64,000 nt of DNA from Candidatus Electrothrix aestuarii (GCA_032595685.2 CP159373.1:3809907-3873906), one strand, 5' to 3'. Shown: positions 34,965 to 43,994, numbered from the stretch's first letter. Program-made: numbers and translations. The notes: generated from the sequence alone by a model not told the origin.

Positions 34965-35371
34965 GTGCATAACTCCATGTACTGGATTGAAAAAAAGCAA
35001 TAAATGAACAAGAACAAGTCTCGCCGGAATACGTGAAAAACAGGGAAATCAGGGCAGATGGAGACAGGGCAGGACGCAGGGCGGTACGAGAAGACCGGAT
35101 GCGTTCGTCCGACCAGAGCCGGGGGTATCTCTCTGTTTTCACAGAGTTTCCAGCGAGAAGTTCAACCGCACAAAACAATAAAATCGATGCGCAGAAAGTC
35201 AAGGGGGCAAGGAACTTTTTTTAATCAAGGGATGGGATACTCGGAAAAACACCTTTTGATTATAATTGAAAAGCAAGGAGTTGCTTGGTACTTTGATCTG
35301 ATGAAAAAAATCATCAAACGCAACAAGATATGCATCTTATCTGCGTTCTTTGGCTGCGAGGCACGTTCAAA
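34965..35371. other. 407-bp divergent intergenic region
   Basis: This lies between the GldA-type gene (minus) and a membrane-protein gene (plus), so promoters for both are expected. No convincing coding frame, repeat or RNA structure is seen. The left part is GC-rich with direct GCAGGACGCAGGGCGG-like runs; the right part is AT-rich. Confidence 0.4.
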
Positions 35372-35845
35372 ATGATAGAAAGAAATAGTCGCTTATTACT
35401 CTTGGCAATATTTATCAATCTGCTCTTTGGTAATCTTATTGTCTTTCGTGTGATTCTCCAGCCGAACTTTCCTGCGCTGGACTTTTCAGCTCATCATATA
35501 TTTGCCATGATGATGAAGTTGATTCCCATCTCGCTGATTTCCATATGGTTACTGATAAACAATGCGCGTTATTTTTTAAAGGAGCAGGATCGGATGAAAC
35601 GAATCATTCGCTCGATGATTATTGCCTATGCAATTCCAATCTCTTGCTTTTGGTTCCTCATTTTTATCATCGTAATAGGCGGTTCAGGAGAGAGTGACAA
35701 AATATTATTAACAGCTTTCATCGTCAGTGGCTTATTCGCGAGCATAGGATCCATCTTCTGGGGACCTTTTGCCTTGATTAATTACCTCATTTTTAGCAAA
35801 CTAGTGCTCAGTAAAGTCTTAAATTTAGGATTAGCTGCATTGTAA
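35372..35845 (+). CDS. Hypothetical membrane protein with four helices
   Basis: From ATG 35372 (157 residues). Four hydrophobic segments lie at about 7-26, 44-62, 78-98 and 106-130, with basic loops (NNARYFLKEQDRMKRIIRS) suggesting inside-facing turns. No known motif. A start 42 bp upstream (35330) adds a Cys-containing stretch and is possible. Function unknown. Confidence 0.55.
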   Translation: MIERNSRLLLLAIFINLLFGNLIVFRVILQPNFPALDFSAHHIFAMMMKLIPISLISIWLLINNARYFLKEQDRMKRIIRSMIIAYAIPISCFWFLIFIIVIGGSGESDKILLTAFIVSGLFASIGSIFWGPFALINYLIFSKLVLSKVLNLGLAAL

Positions 35846-36070
35846 CCTATTGACTTTTAGGTTCGATATGGATGTAGTGACCCTAAAACTTAGTGATGAC
35901 TATGCACTAGTCCCTTCAGCTCAACAAAGCGGCACAGGATTTTTATAACTTTCCTGCAACAGGAAGGTGCGCTATTCTCCTGTTGATAAGCTCTTGCCGA
36001 GCACAGGCAAAAACGATATCAGGATACGTCCGGATATCAGGCAGAAATATATGGATTTTCTTCCAGGGAT

Positions 36071-36547
36071 ATGAGTAGACACCAGACCTCATCATCACAG
36101 AGCACCATAGCCATCAACGGCCCCAAAATTAAAGAGCTGAGAAATGCCAACAGCTTGACTCAACTTTACATTTCCGAATCTTTGGGCGTTACCGTTGATA
36201 CTATTTCCCGCTGGGAAAACAATCGTTCTCCCAACATAATGGTAGAAAATGCCCAAAAACTTGCTGCTCTCTTGGAGGTACCAATTGAAGAGATCAGCTG
36301 TCCAGGGCCGGAAATAAGCAAGCAAAAGGGGGAGGCAGAAACGACATCCATTTGGACAACATGGTTGTTACCCACGTTTCTTCTTCTGATTTTCCTTACA
36401 ATTGTTCTCTATCTTATCATCAATCCTCCTCGTATTATCATTGAGCTGAAAGATGAGGGGCTCATCATAAAAATTTCGGCGGTAACAGAGAAAAGAGACA
36501 AGGTGGAGAGGAACCCACTAAGAACTACTGAAATCGGCACGGTATGA
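36071..36547 (+). CDS. Membrane-anchored XRE-family helix-turn-helix regulator
   Basis: The 158-residue protein has a Cro/CI-type HTH at about 17-75 (KIKELRNANSLTQLYISESL, VTVDTISRWENNRSPNI). A single transmembrane helix follows (about 98-117; WLLPTFLLLIFLTIVLYLII). After it is a short outside segment of about 40 residues. One-component regulators with this layout can pass an envelope signal to DNA. The start at 36071 has an AGGGAT nearby (6 bp). Possible targets are the two palindromes at 36613 and 36658, upstream of the next gene. Confidence 0.75.
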   Translation: MSRHQTSSSQSTIAINGPKIKELRNANSLTQLYISESLGVTVDTISRWENNRSPNIMVENAQKLAALLEVPIEEISCPGPEISKQKGEAETTSIWTTWLLPTFLLLIFLTIVLYLIINPPRIIIELKDEGLIIKISAVTEKRDKVERNPLRTTEIGTV

Positions 36548-36612
36548 CCTTTCAGTTTCTCTGTTCGTTTTAAAAAAATAACACCCTGTTTCGACGCGCT
36601 TTTCTCTTGCCT

Positions 36613-36624
36613 GTATCTATAGAT
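36613..36624. promoter_or_regulatory. Possible operator, site 1
   Basis: GTATCTATAGAT contains the perfect palindrome ATCTATAGAT; with the flanking bases TATCTATAGATA is a 12-bp palindrome. The same 12 bases recur 45 bp downstream. It lies between the HTH-regulator gene and the NmrA-like gene. Confidence 0.4.
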
Positions 36625-36627
36625 ATA

Positions 36628-36645
36628 GGGGCGAGGGAGCGCCCC
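36628..36645. terminator. Hairpin after the HTH-regulator gene
   Basis: GGGGCG (36628-36633) pairs with CGCCCC (36640-36645) around AGGGAG. No T-run, so a weak terminator or part of the regulatory region. Confidence 0.4.
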
Positions 36646-36657
36646 AAATCAGATCCG

Positions 36658-36669
36658 TATCTATAGATG
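36658..36669. promoter_or_regulatory. Possible operator, site 2
   Basis: A second GTATCTATAGAT, identical to site 1 over 12 bases and on the same strand. The 45-bp centre spacing is close to four helical turns. Confidence 0.4.
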
Positions 36670-36773
36670 TCGTCTATGCATCTCTTCAGCAACCTGTATT
36701 CTGACAGGAATAAGTAGGCAAACTCAACCCTGAGGAGCCCGCCATATCTATTATTTTCCAGGAGAGATGCATC

Positions 36774-37709
36774 ATGACAAAAGAACTCCATGCAGTGACA
36801 GGTGCCTTTGGCTATTCCGGCAAAAGTATTGCTCGTAAATTACTTCAGGAAGGGCATGAGGTGATGACCATCACCAATTCCTGGAAGCGAAAGAACTCCT
36901 TTGGCGACCAGATTAAGGCCTATCCCTTTCACTTTGATGAGCCGGACAAGCTAACCGAGAGTCTGCGCGGTGTTTCCGTCCTCTATAATACCTACTGGGT
37001 ACGATTCAATCATAAGCATTTTACCTTTGCTGAGGCTGTCCGTAACACAGAGACGCTATTCAAGGCTGCCAAGGAGGCAGGCGTGCAACGGATCGTCCAT
37101 GTCAGTATCACCAACCCATCCATAGATTCCCGGCTGGAATACTTCAGCGGCAAGGCCCGGCTGGAACAGACCCTGATGAAAAGCGGGCTCTCCTATGCCA
37201 TCCTCAGGCCAGGGGTTCTTTTTGGTAAAGAGGATATCCTGATCAATAATATTGCCTGGGTAACGCGCCATATCCCGTTCTCCCTGGTGTTCGGCGATGG
37301 AGCGTATAAGCTGCAACCCATCTACGTGGATGATCTGGCAGAACTTGCTGTCCAGCAGGGGAAGAAAACCGGGAATGCCGTTATCAATGCTATAGGTCCT
37401 GAAACCTTTACCTATCGCAAGCTGCTTGAGAGCGTTGCCGAGATTATCGGGAAACGCCGCCCGGTCATCCCTGTTCCCCCGGCAATCGGGCATTGGACTG
37501 GCTGGGTTGCGGGAAAATTCCTTAACGATGTCCTGATCACCCGTGATGAAATAGAGGGCCTTATGACAAATTTACTTTATGTTGATACACCGCCGACTGG
37601 CACAACTAAGTTAAGCGACTGGGCCAGGGAAAACGCAGTGAGCTTGGGCCGGACATACTCGAATGAGCTTATCAGGAGATTGGACAGAAAGGTGGAGTAC
37701 AGCGTCTGA
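36774..37709 (+). CDS. NmrA/NDUFA9-like NAD(P)-binding protein (atypical SDR)
   Basis: The 311-residue protein has the Rossmann glycine motif of atypical SDRs (VTGAFGYSGKSIARKLL), the HVSITNPSID strand in place of the usual YxxxK site, and LRPGVLFGKEDILINNI, typical of the NmrA/NDUFA9 group. The active-site Tyr-Lys pair is not obvious (FSGKARLE keeps a Lys). Such proteins sense NAD(P) redox state or act on quinone or nucleotide-sugar substrates. GGAGAG lies 9 bp before the ATG. It forms a single-gene unit ended by a strong terminator. Confidence 0.8.
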   Translation: MTKELHAVTGAFGYSGKSIARKLLQEGHEVMTITNSWKRKNSFGDQIKAYPFHFDEPDKLTESLRGVSVLYNTYWVRFNHKHFTFAEAVRNTETLFKAAKEAGVQRIVHVSITNPSIDSRLEYFSGKARLEQTLMKSGLSYAILRPGVLFGKEDILINNIAWVTRHIPFSLVFGDGAYKLQPIYVDDLAELAVQQGKKTGNAVINAIGPETFTYRKLLESVAEIIGKRRPVIPVPPAIGHWTGWVAGKFLNDVLITRDEIEGLMTNLLYVDTPPTGTTKLSDWARENAVSLGRTYSNELIRRLDRKVEYSV

Positions 37710-37795
37710 AGATGTGAACTGTTGCGGACAAATAATCAGGTGCTATTGACCGCCGCATCCTTTTAAAAGGGATAGCGCACCGACGCCATTCTTTG

Positions 37796-37860
37796 AACCA
37801 CCAGAACCGCCTGCACTTTTTGATCAAAGCGACCCGGTTCTTGGTGGTTTCTTCTTTTTA
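37796..37860 (+). terminator. Rho-independent terminator after the NmrA-like gene
   Basis: AACCACCAGAACCG (37796-37809) pairs with CGGTTCTTGGTGGTT (37835-37849) with one bulged base, followed by TCTTCTTTTTA. It lies between convergent genes and may serve both. Confidence 0.8.
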
Positions 37861-37910
37861 AGTTACGAGAAGTTAAACAAGCCGAGGGATAACTCATTCA
37901 TTGTTTTCCT

Positions 37911-38423
37911 TCACGGCAGTAAGACCGCAGCAAGAATCTCCCCACAGGTTTGTTCTGGAGTTAACCCTGCACTCTGCACCGTGATATCGGCATGCTTTTT
38001 ATACAAGGGAAGGCGATCGTCGAGCAATTGGGCAAAGCTCTGTTCAGGATGTTTTACAAGGCCACGGGTGCTGAAATTATTGACCCTTGACTCCAGGGTG
38101 ACCAGGTCCGCATCAAGAAAGATGGCAAGACCATTGGATTTGAGGTGAGTTATGCCTGCTTGGCTATAGATGGCGCTTCCCCCTGTGGCGATGACATGAT
38201 CATGGAGGTTCAAACTGAGCAGGACCTCTTCTTCGATTCGGCGGAAAATAGCTTGCCCGTCGCTGTTCATAATCTCCTGCAAGGTCCGTTGCTGCGCGTC
38301 CTCAATAGCCTGATCTGTATCCAGGAAGGGACGAGATAATTTTCCCGCCAATATTGGGCCAAGGGTGCTTTTCCCCGAGCCAGGCATGCCGATCAGGATA
38401 AGGTTTGAGGGGCATCGTTTCAT
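37911..38423 (-). CDS. aroK: Shikimate kinase
   Basis: The 170-residue kinase phosphorylates shikimate in aromatic amino acid synthesis. It has Walker A GMPGSGKST (residues 12-20), the shikimate-binding FLDTDQAIED (Asp-Thr-Asp) and RIEEEVL, the GGSA loop (ATGGSAIY; usually GGG) and the lid Arg in STRGLVKHP. Length is normal. It is last in a minus-strand group with trkH- and trkA-like genes (35 bp after the latter), an unusual pairing that may be accidental. It is convergent with the NmrA-like gene. Confidence 0.92.
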   Translation of the reverse strand: MKRCPSNLILIGMPGSGKSTLGPILAGKLSRPFLDTDQAIEDAQQRTLQEIMNSDGQAIFRRIEEEVLLSLNLHDHVIATGGSAIYSQAGITHLKSNGLAIFLDADLVTLESRVNNFSTRGLVKHPEQSFAQLLDDRLPLYKKHADITVQSAGLTPEQTCGEILAAVLLP

Positions 38424-38458
38424 AGCTGCTTCATAGCTTCGTATATGATGTTAGCTTG

Positions 38459-39109
38459 TTATGGTGTTACCTTGTCCAGCTGTGTGACCTCACCAATGGC
38501 AACAAAGTTGTCTCCCTCATGGAAGATTTCATTAGCCCTGGGGATGTATTGATACCTCTTATCACCGTTTCTGCGCACCGCAATGACCTGGATGCCAAAG
38601 GTATTGGTCAGGTTCAACTCCTGGAGGGTCTTTCCCTCCCATTCCTTAATGGTGAATTCCTTGACCGCCATTGCTTCATCAAAAGGCAGATAGTCAAGAA
38701 AGCCCGGCATGGCAATACGGCTGGCAATTTGCTTTGCGGCCATAAATTCCGGGATCACCACTTCATCTACCCCGATTTTATTGAGCAGCTTCTCGTGGTC
38801 CTGGTGAATGGCCTTGACCCAGACCTTGGCAACGCCCAGTTCCTTAAGAAACATGGAGATCATGACGCTGGCGGCAATGGAATCGCCCACGCTGACCAGG
38901 ACGTGATGCAGGTCTTGGATACGAATTTGCTCCAGGGCCTCGCGGCTCATGGCATCAACCTGATAGACCTGGGTCAGGACATGCTGGGCATTTTTCACTT
39001 TGTCAGGTCTTGTCTCTACGCCCAGGACCTCATGGCCGAGATCAACCAGGGTTTTTCCCAGTTGAAGGCCGAATTTACCGAGTCCGATAATACCGATTTG
39101 TAATTTCAT
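38459..39109 (-). CDS. TrkA/KtrA potassium-uptake regulator (RCK)
   Basis: The 216-residue regulator has an N-terminal RCK domain with the nucleotide motif IGIIGLGKFGLQLGKTLVDLG and an acidic end of strand 2 (VLGVETRPDK). A C-terminal RCK_C domain (EWEGKTLQELNLTNTFGIQV) follows. KtrA binds ATP/NAD(H) and gates the KtrB channel, encoded just upstream on the same strand. I take the Met at 39109; a frame from 39172 adds 21 residues without family match. No strong ribosome site is seen at either start. Confidence 0.88.
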   Translation of the reverse strand: MKLQIGIIGLGKFGLQLGKTLVDLGHEVLGVETRPDKVKNAQHVLTQVYQVDAMSREALEQIRIQDLHHVLVSVGDSIAASVMISMFLKELGVAKVWVKAIHQDHEKLLNKIGVDEVVIPEFMAAKQIASRIAMPGFLDYLPFDEAMAVKEFTIKEWEGKTLQELNLTNTFGIQVIAVRRNGDKRYQYIPRANEIFHEGDNFVAIGEVTQLDKVTP

Positions 39110-39173
39110 TGTAAAAGTTAATAGCTTGTTATCCCGCTGCTTACGGGGTTTCAGCAAGGTGGTTTTTATCAAT

Positions 39174-39200
39174 ACCCATCCCTTGGGACGGGTGTTTTTT
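39174..39200. terminator. Hairpin between trkH- and trkA-like genes
   Basis: ACCCATCCC (39174-39182) pairs with GGGACGGGT (39185-39193) with one mismatch; GTTTTTT follows on the plus strand. Both genes are on the minus strand, so it may attenuate or stabilise the message and not end it. Confidence 0.4.
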
Positions 39201-39211
39201 ATTACTCCAGC

Positions 39212-40582
39212 TCAGCCCACAGAAAGTTTTACTTCAGGCTTGGAAAAAAGGATTTTGGTGCGCATGGATTGAATAGAACTGAGTAGGACTAGGGGGCCGA
39301 GTCGACCAACAAACATGAGAAACATGATGATGACCCTCCCTGGTGGGGAAAGTTTGGACGTGAAACCGGTGCTGAGTCCTGCTGTGCCGAAGGCTGAAAC
39401 CGTTTCAAAAAGAATTTCCAGGAATTGGCCGCGTGCCTGGTTGTGGGGGACATTGCCGCCTTCGGTAAAATCGAGGGCAATCACGCAGAGAAAGATAAGG
39501 GCCAGGGAAAAGAAAAGCAGGGTCAGGGATTTATTCACCGATTCCCGATCCACCGCATATCTGCCGATCACTGCCTGTTCCCGGCCTGATATTTGGGCGC
39601 GGGTAAAGGCGACCAGAATGCGGAAGGTGGTGACCTTAGTTCCCCCTGCGCAGGAGCCTGGTGCGCCGCCGACAAACATCAGGAAAATCATAAAGACCAG
39701 TGAGGCATTTGTCATGACAGACAGGTCCAGGGAGTTAAAGCCTGCTGTGCGGCAGGTCACCGACTGAAACAGGGAGGTGAGGATTGCCTCATGGAAGCTA
39801 ATCTCGCCTTTGCTTCCGAGAAATTCCGCACAATAAATATAGATCCAGCCTGCAATAATGAGAAAAATCGTGGTCTGCATAACCACGCTGAAATGCCAGC
39901 TCTTCTGCACTTGCTCCTGGGGTTTTCGCCAGCCAGCCAGCAGATCCTTGCCTTCAACAATCACAGCAAAGCCCAGCCCCCCGAGTATAATCAGGAGGAT
40001 AATGGTCAGGTTGACCAGCCAATTACTTTGATAGCCGACCAGACTGTCGGAGTACAGGGAAAAACCTGCATTGCAGAAGGCGGAAATGGCGTGAAACAGG
40101 GCAGAGAAGGGCGAGAACCCTTCGGGATCGGCAAGAAAGAGGAACAGGGCGCCGATCAGCTCAATCATCAGGGTGACGGTGACAATCTGGACCAGAAAGC
40201 GGCCCAGATGAAAGCCGGAGTCATGGAGCAGGCTTTGCCCAACGGCAATGCGGTCCGTGAGGGAAACTCGTTTTTTCCAGAGGAAAAAGGTCAGGCTGGT
40301 AAAGGTCATAATGCCCAGTCCCCCCATCTGGATAAGCATGAGAATCACGGCCTGGCCAGTACGGGTGAATTCCTGGCCCGTATCAACCACAACCAGCCCG
40401 GTTACACAGACCGCAGAGGTGGCCGTAAACAGGGCATCCAGCCAGGAGATGACTTCTCCCTGGCAACTCCAGGAGGTGTGCAGGAGGGCTGCACCGACAA
40501 GGATTGCTCCCAGGAAGAAAAAAACCGGGAGGGATATCGGAGCGAAAAAGCTCCTCATTTTATTATGAAAGCTGGTGTTCAT
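39212..40582 (-). CDS. TrkH/KtrB-type potassium channel subunit
   Basis: The 456-residue membrane protein has the repeated helix-P-loop-helix layout of the family. P-loop segments are FTATSAVCVTGLVVVDTG, FHAISAFCNAGFSLY, SVTCRTAGFNSLD and ETVSAFGTAGLSTGF; the Gly in each (VTGL, NAGF, TAGF, TAGL) is the selectivity-filter Gly. The short N terminus fits KtrB more than the longer TrkH. It takes up K+ driven by membrane potential, often with Na+. It forms an operon with the RCK protein gene 102 bp downstream. Confidence 0.92.
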   Translation of the reverse strand: MNTSFHNKMRSFFAPISLPVFFFLGAILVGAALLHTSWSCQGEVISWLDALFTATSAVCVTGLVVVDTGQEFTRTGQAVILMLIQMGGLGIMTFTSLTFFLWKKRVSLTDRIAVGQSLLHDSGFHLGRFLVQIVTVTLMIELIGALFLFLADPEGFSPFSALFHAISAFCNAGFSLYSDSLVGYQSNWLVNLTIILLIILGGLGFAVIVEGKDLLAGWRKPQEQVQKSWHFSVVMQTTIFLIIAGWIYIYCAEFLGSKGEISFHEAILTSLFQSVTCRTAGFNSLDLSVMTNASLVFMIFLMFVGGAPGSCAGGTKVTTFRILVAFTRAQISGREQAVIGRYAVDRESVNKSLTLLFFSLALIFLCVIALDFTEGGNVPHNQARGQFLEILFETVSAFGTAGLSTGFTSKLSPPGRVIIMFLMFVGRLGPLVLLSSIQSMRTKILFSKPEVKLSVG

Positions 40583-40749
40583 TCAGTGTGGATGTGCAAA
40601 AGATGTGTTTCCTTCGACTCAATTTGCGAGAGGATTATACGAGGTATTCGTCTCATCTGCAATGAGAGGCTGATCATTAGTTGGAATCAGGAGGAGTTGG
40701 CCGAAATTGCTGAAGTTCAGTGCTGTGCAGCTCCCTTCTTCATAGTTAC

Positions 40750-42630
40750 TTAATCTGCTTTTCCGTCGGAGACATTCTTGGTACGGTATTCAATCATCGC
40801 GAGATGACGGGAGTAATACTCGTTCAAAGCATTGACCACCGCATCTTGCCCGGCTTGAAAGATATCAAGGCGCAGAATGCGTTTGCCCAGTTCTTTGCGG
40901 GTGCAATCAAAGCGGAGCTGAGGGTGTCCAAGTGTACTCTTCTTACCTGTGCAGTCCTTGATCTCATCAAAACGAAGCGGTGTCTTCCAGTCACTGTAGG
41001 TAATTTTTTCGTAATCAATCGCCAATGTGCCGTTTTTTTTCTTTTCAAAGGCCACGCCAGGGAAATATTTGAGGACAATCTGCTGTTCTTCCTCTGTCTC
41101 TGGAAGATAGCGATAGGCAAGGACATGCTCATGAATTTGTTTGAATTGTTCCTCGAACGCTGCCCATTGCTGTGCTTCAATCTCCTCAGCACGATCAAGA
41201 TGCTGATACCAACGGCGGTCGGCCTGCTCCTGCAAAAGGGATAAAACGTCATCTTGTGTGAATTGTATACCAAGTTTATCCAACCGTTGTTCCATAGGCG
41301 GATGCGAATCAAAGGGATGGACTGTCTTGCCTTCTAGATATTGACTATCCTGCACAAATGCGGTGGCAAAGTCTGGAAATCCGTCTTGAACGCGGTTTGG
41401 AATATCCACAGTCGTAAGTTTTTGATCAGCGCTGAACAACAACTCCTCCACTTGCATTCGATAGTCGCTGTATGCAGAGATCTTCAAAAGCGACTGGGCA
41501 AGGGCATGAGGAGATATTGTTTCCGCAGCAATACGATCAGCCCGCAGTTCGCGCTGTCGACCAAGTTTACGCAGCGATATCTCAAATAAACTTCGGAAAC
41601 AGAGCATGAAATAAAAAACCGGTTTGGAGATGCCTCCGCCCTCGTGAAGTGCTGTCAGATATATTTCGTATCTGTTCAGCAGGGGAGATATTTTTTTTGA
41701 ATATAAGGTGTCATTGCCACTGAAATGCGCCATTTCATGAGCCATAACCGCATCAGCTTCACTGCCGTGCAGCACCCGTAGCAGAGACAGGCTGACAAAG
41801 AGCGTCCGCCCTTTGTACAGCTTTTCATTGACAGTAATCGGATGCTCAGTGACAAAGAAATTATTATCAATTCCCGCCACAATTTGGTCGGGAGCAGTCG
41901 TGCCGACTTTCGAGCAAATTTGCTCTAAATCCTTCCATAGCTGAGAGTTTGTTCCTTGTTCTATAACTACACCTTCCACTTCGAATCTATCATCGATTTT
42001 CTTGAAGATTGCGGCAATTACCGCAAAGGCTGCCGTCATAGCCAGAACTGCGGCTATGATGATCAGCTTAATATAGTATACTTCAGCCCAGAAGGCGGTC
42101 ATCCAAAAGGAGAGGGCTACAGCGAGACAACCTTGAATAAGCACCTGCACCGTCGCAAAAATCCGCAGAAGGCGCCAGCTCACTGAGAGGCTATAATACT
42201 GAACTGTCTGCGAGCGAAGCGAACAAAGCACACTCAAGCCTGCAATAAGAAAAACAGCTATTCCAGAGATAACGCTAATGAGTGAAAGCAGGATCATCCA
42301 ACGAAATATCTTGTAGTTGAATTGTAGATCAGAAGACATCCCCCCACGTAATCGATCGAATTTCGGGTCGCTGGAGGCCAGCATCTGAGAGATAGGCATG
42401 CTGCGGAAAAACTCCAGTGCATCAGCCTTCTCTTGTTTACTCATGGAGCTGTCTTGTTGAATACTCCGCTCAATACTGACCAGTCCCTGCTGGTCATACG
42501 AGCTCTGCACATGATTAAAAAACCACAGCGAACATGATGGGATGACAAAAAGCAACAGTGCTGGAATAACGTACGTTTTAAGAAAAGAAAGTGTTATGTT
42601 TGATTGAGAGGATGTCTTTATCATGAGCAT
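40750..42630 (-). CDS. M48-family membrane metallopeptidase
   Basis: The 626-residue protein has four helices (about 19-38, 110-137, 152-180, 185-209). A zinc protease domain follows with the HExxH motif AVMAHEMAHFSGND (residues 298-302) and the downstream Glu ligand in RELRADRIAAE. A second conserved block (HPFDSHPPMEQRLDKLG) is typical of M48 enzymes. The last 180 residues have no clear family. HtpX-type M48 enzymes process membrane proteins, and this larger form probably acts similarly. Alternative start: the Met at 42624. Confidence 0.85.
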   Translation of the reverse strand: MLMIKTSSQSNITLSFLKTYVIPALLLFVIPSCSLWFFNHVQSSYDQQGLVSIERSIQQDSSMSKQEKADALEFFRSMPISQMLASSDPKFDRLRGGMSSDLQFNYKIFRWMILLSLISVISGIAVFLIAGLSVLCSLRSQTVQYYSLSVSWRLLRIFATVQVLIQGCLAVALSFWMTAFWAEVYYIKLIIIAAVLAMTAAFAVIAAIFKKIDDRFEVEGVVIEQGTNSQLWKDLEQICSKVGTTAPDQIVAGIDNNFFVTEHPITVNEKLYKGRTLFVSLSLLRVLHGSEADAVMAHEMAHFSGNDTLYSKKISPLLNRYEIYLTALHEGGGISKPVFYFMLCFRSLFEISLRKLGRQRELRADRIAAETISPHALAQSLLKISAYSDYRMQVEELLFSADQKLTTVDIPNRVQDGFPDFATAFVQDSQYLEGKTVHPFDSHPPMEQRLDKLGIQFTQDDVLSLLQEQADRRWYQHLDRAEEIEAQQWAAFEEQFKQIHEHVLAYRYLPETEEEQQIVLKYFPGVAFEKKKNGTLAIDYEKITYSDWKTPLRFDEIKDCTGKKSTLGHPQLRFDCTRKELGKRILRLDIFQAGQDAVVNALNEYYSRHLAMIEYRTKNVSDGKAD

Positions 42631-42978
42631 ATCTCTATATGGTAAGAGGTAGGTGTGGGAGTGGAGATGCTAGGATGATTCGCAGAGTAGGGTGATGTGT
42701 CGGTTTTGTCAATATTTTTTCCCTGGCAATCAAAAGAGAAAGGTAGTTTTTTCAGTATTCGCCAGTGTTGCATGGGAGGTAACACGCATTACTCGATAGA
42801 CGTGATGTTGTGCATAAGGCAAAGGTGAGTGGCAAAGACCTTGTTTGTGGCACCGCCTCCCTCATCCTTGCGTAACTTGCTTTCTTCGTGGACACATTTC
42901 CTGTTGTTTTCCTGACTAACTGCGGTTAGTATCGTAAAAAATTATTGCAAGAAACATCAAGAAAAAAGGACGGTAAGA
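42631..42978. other. 348-bp divergent promoter region
   Basis: This lies between the M48 gene (minus) and a Cys-rich secreted-protein gene (plus). It has one small palindrome, ACTAAC-TGCG-GTTAGT (42915-42930), and an AAAAAGGACGG ribosome site for the plus gene. No gene is seen in it. Confidence 0.45.
42915..42930. promoter_or_regulatory. Palindrome, possible operator
   Basis: ACTAAC (42915-42920) and GTTAGT (42925-42930) are perfect inverses around TGCG, 48 bp before the start of the Cys-rich protein gene. It could be an operator; there is no direct proof. Confidence 0.3.
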
Positions 42979-43506
42979 ATGCAGTTTGTTATAAAAAATC
43001 GTAAAAGTGCAAATGTCAAAATGTATTGTTTGGTAATACTCGTAGCAGGTTCCGGGTTGTTCTGTAATGTGCCAAAAGTAGGGGCCGAATTAGCAGAAAA
43101 AATAGAGACCTGCCTGCAGGAAGAGACGAACAAGCATTGGCAAGAGCTGGAGCAGGCAGGTAAACTTTCAAGTTTAAAAAGCCCGTCACGAGAACTTTCC
43201 TTGTGTTGTGAAGAAAAAGCAGGCGCAGACAAAGATGCTTGCTATGAAACCAGAAAGCAAACAATAGCGGACATGGCAACGCACAACTCATTTTATACGG
43301 AATCCTCAAAAGTGGTCGCCACTTGCTGTGCACGGTACTGCCTTGATACAGTACTGCCTGAGAGAGTTGCGGCGGAAGGCTCCACCATGCCTGAAGCGTG
43401 TGCTCGATGTCGAATACAATGCGTGAGCGATGCTTCACATTTCGCGCAAACCTTACATGGGGATTTGGTGTTTAACTATGGCTGTCAAAGCTCTCCGACG
43501 CCGTAA
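42979..43506 (+). CDS. Cys-rich secreted protein of unknown function
   Basis: The 175-residue protein has a basic start and a signal peptide (MYCLVILVAGSGLFCNVPKVGA). The mature part of about 138 residues has eleven cysteines in pairs: LCCEEK, DACYE, ATCCARYC, EACARCRIQC and a late GC. The CxxCxxxC-like group EACARCRIQC could bind metal or form disulfides. There is no CxxCH haem motif, so it is not a cytochrome. GGACGG lies 4-9 bp before the ATG. It stands alone, divergent from the M48 protease. I recognise no family. Confidence 0.65.
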   Translation: MQFVIKNRKSANVKMYCLVILVAGSGLFCNVPKVGAELAEKIETCLQEETNKHWQELEQAGKLSSLKSPSRELSLCCEEKAGADKDACYETRKQTIADMATHNSFYTESSKVVATCCARYCLDTVLPERVAAEGSTMPEACARCRIQCVSDASHFAQTLHGDLVFNYGCQSSPTP

Positions 43507-43569
43507 ACAGTGTGAGGCTGTCCGGTGCTGGCAGCCGCCATGAAGCAAATCTGAGAAAAGGAAAGCGTT

Positions 43570-43755
43570 ATGCCATTGCCGCAGCAAGAACCACAACAGC
43601 AGATCAGTGAGCAGGGATATCTGGAAGGTGAACTTCTCAGTGACATGAAGCACGAGTTCATTGACGGCGCTGTCTACGCAATGGCCGGGGCCAGTGCGGA
43701 CCACGGCAGAATATCTGGCAATCTTTTTATGCGGGCGTATAGGAGTGGTGCATAG
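43570..43755 (+). pseudogene. Truncated Uma2-family endonuclease (DUF820) remnant
   Basis: The 61-residue frame has the Uma2 N terminus: YLEGELLSDMKHEFIDGAVYAMAGASADHGRISGNLF, in which the KxE-Y/F-x-D-G and AGAS-x-x-H segments are family hallmarks. After residue 53 the match is lost (MRAYRSGA) and the frame stops two bases before the convergent antitoxin gene. A complete Uma2 protein has about 190 residues, so roughly 70% is missing. The truncation point coincides with the toxin-antitoxin pair, suggesting that its arrival or a local deletion broke the gene. Confidence 0.7.
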
Positions 43756-43757
43756 AG

Positions 43758-43994
43758 TTACATTTCATCTCCCGGCAACGGTGCCCGTTCAGGAACCTTA
43801 TTCAGAATACTTCTGAATGCGGCTCTGTCCGCCTTTTTCGCCCGTTGCTTCAGGTAATCTTCAGTTGTGATGGCGGAAATTTTTTCAGCCACAGCTGATG
43901 AAATGAACTGGTTGATTGAGACCCCTTCACTGGCAGCTATTTGTTTGATGTGACGGTGAATAGAGTTGGGAAGTCGTAAGCTGAGTGTACTCAT
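43758..43994 (-). CDS. Ribbon-helix-helix antitoxin
   Basis: The 78-residue protein has an RHH DNA-binding start (TLSLRLPNSIHRHIKQIAAS then GVSINQFISSAVAEKI), followed by a charged tail that would wrap the toxin. It overlaps the toxin gene by 4 bp and is translated after it, the reverse of the common antitoxin-first order. It probably neutralises the PIN toxin and represses the operon. Confidence 0.8.
   Translation of the reverse strand: MSTLSLRLPNSIHRHIKQIAASEGVSINQFISSAVAEKISAITTEDYLKQRAKKADRAAFRSILNKVPERAPLPGDEM

Noticed and set aside
42979-43506. Multihaem cytochrome
   Set aside because: The protein is Cys-rich but has no CxxCH motif.
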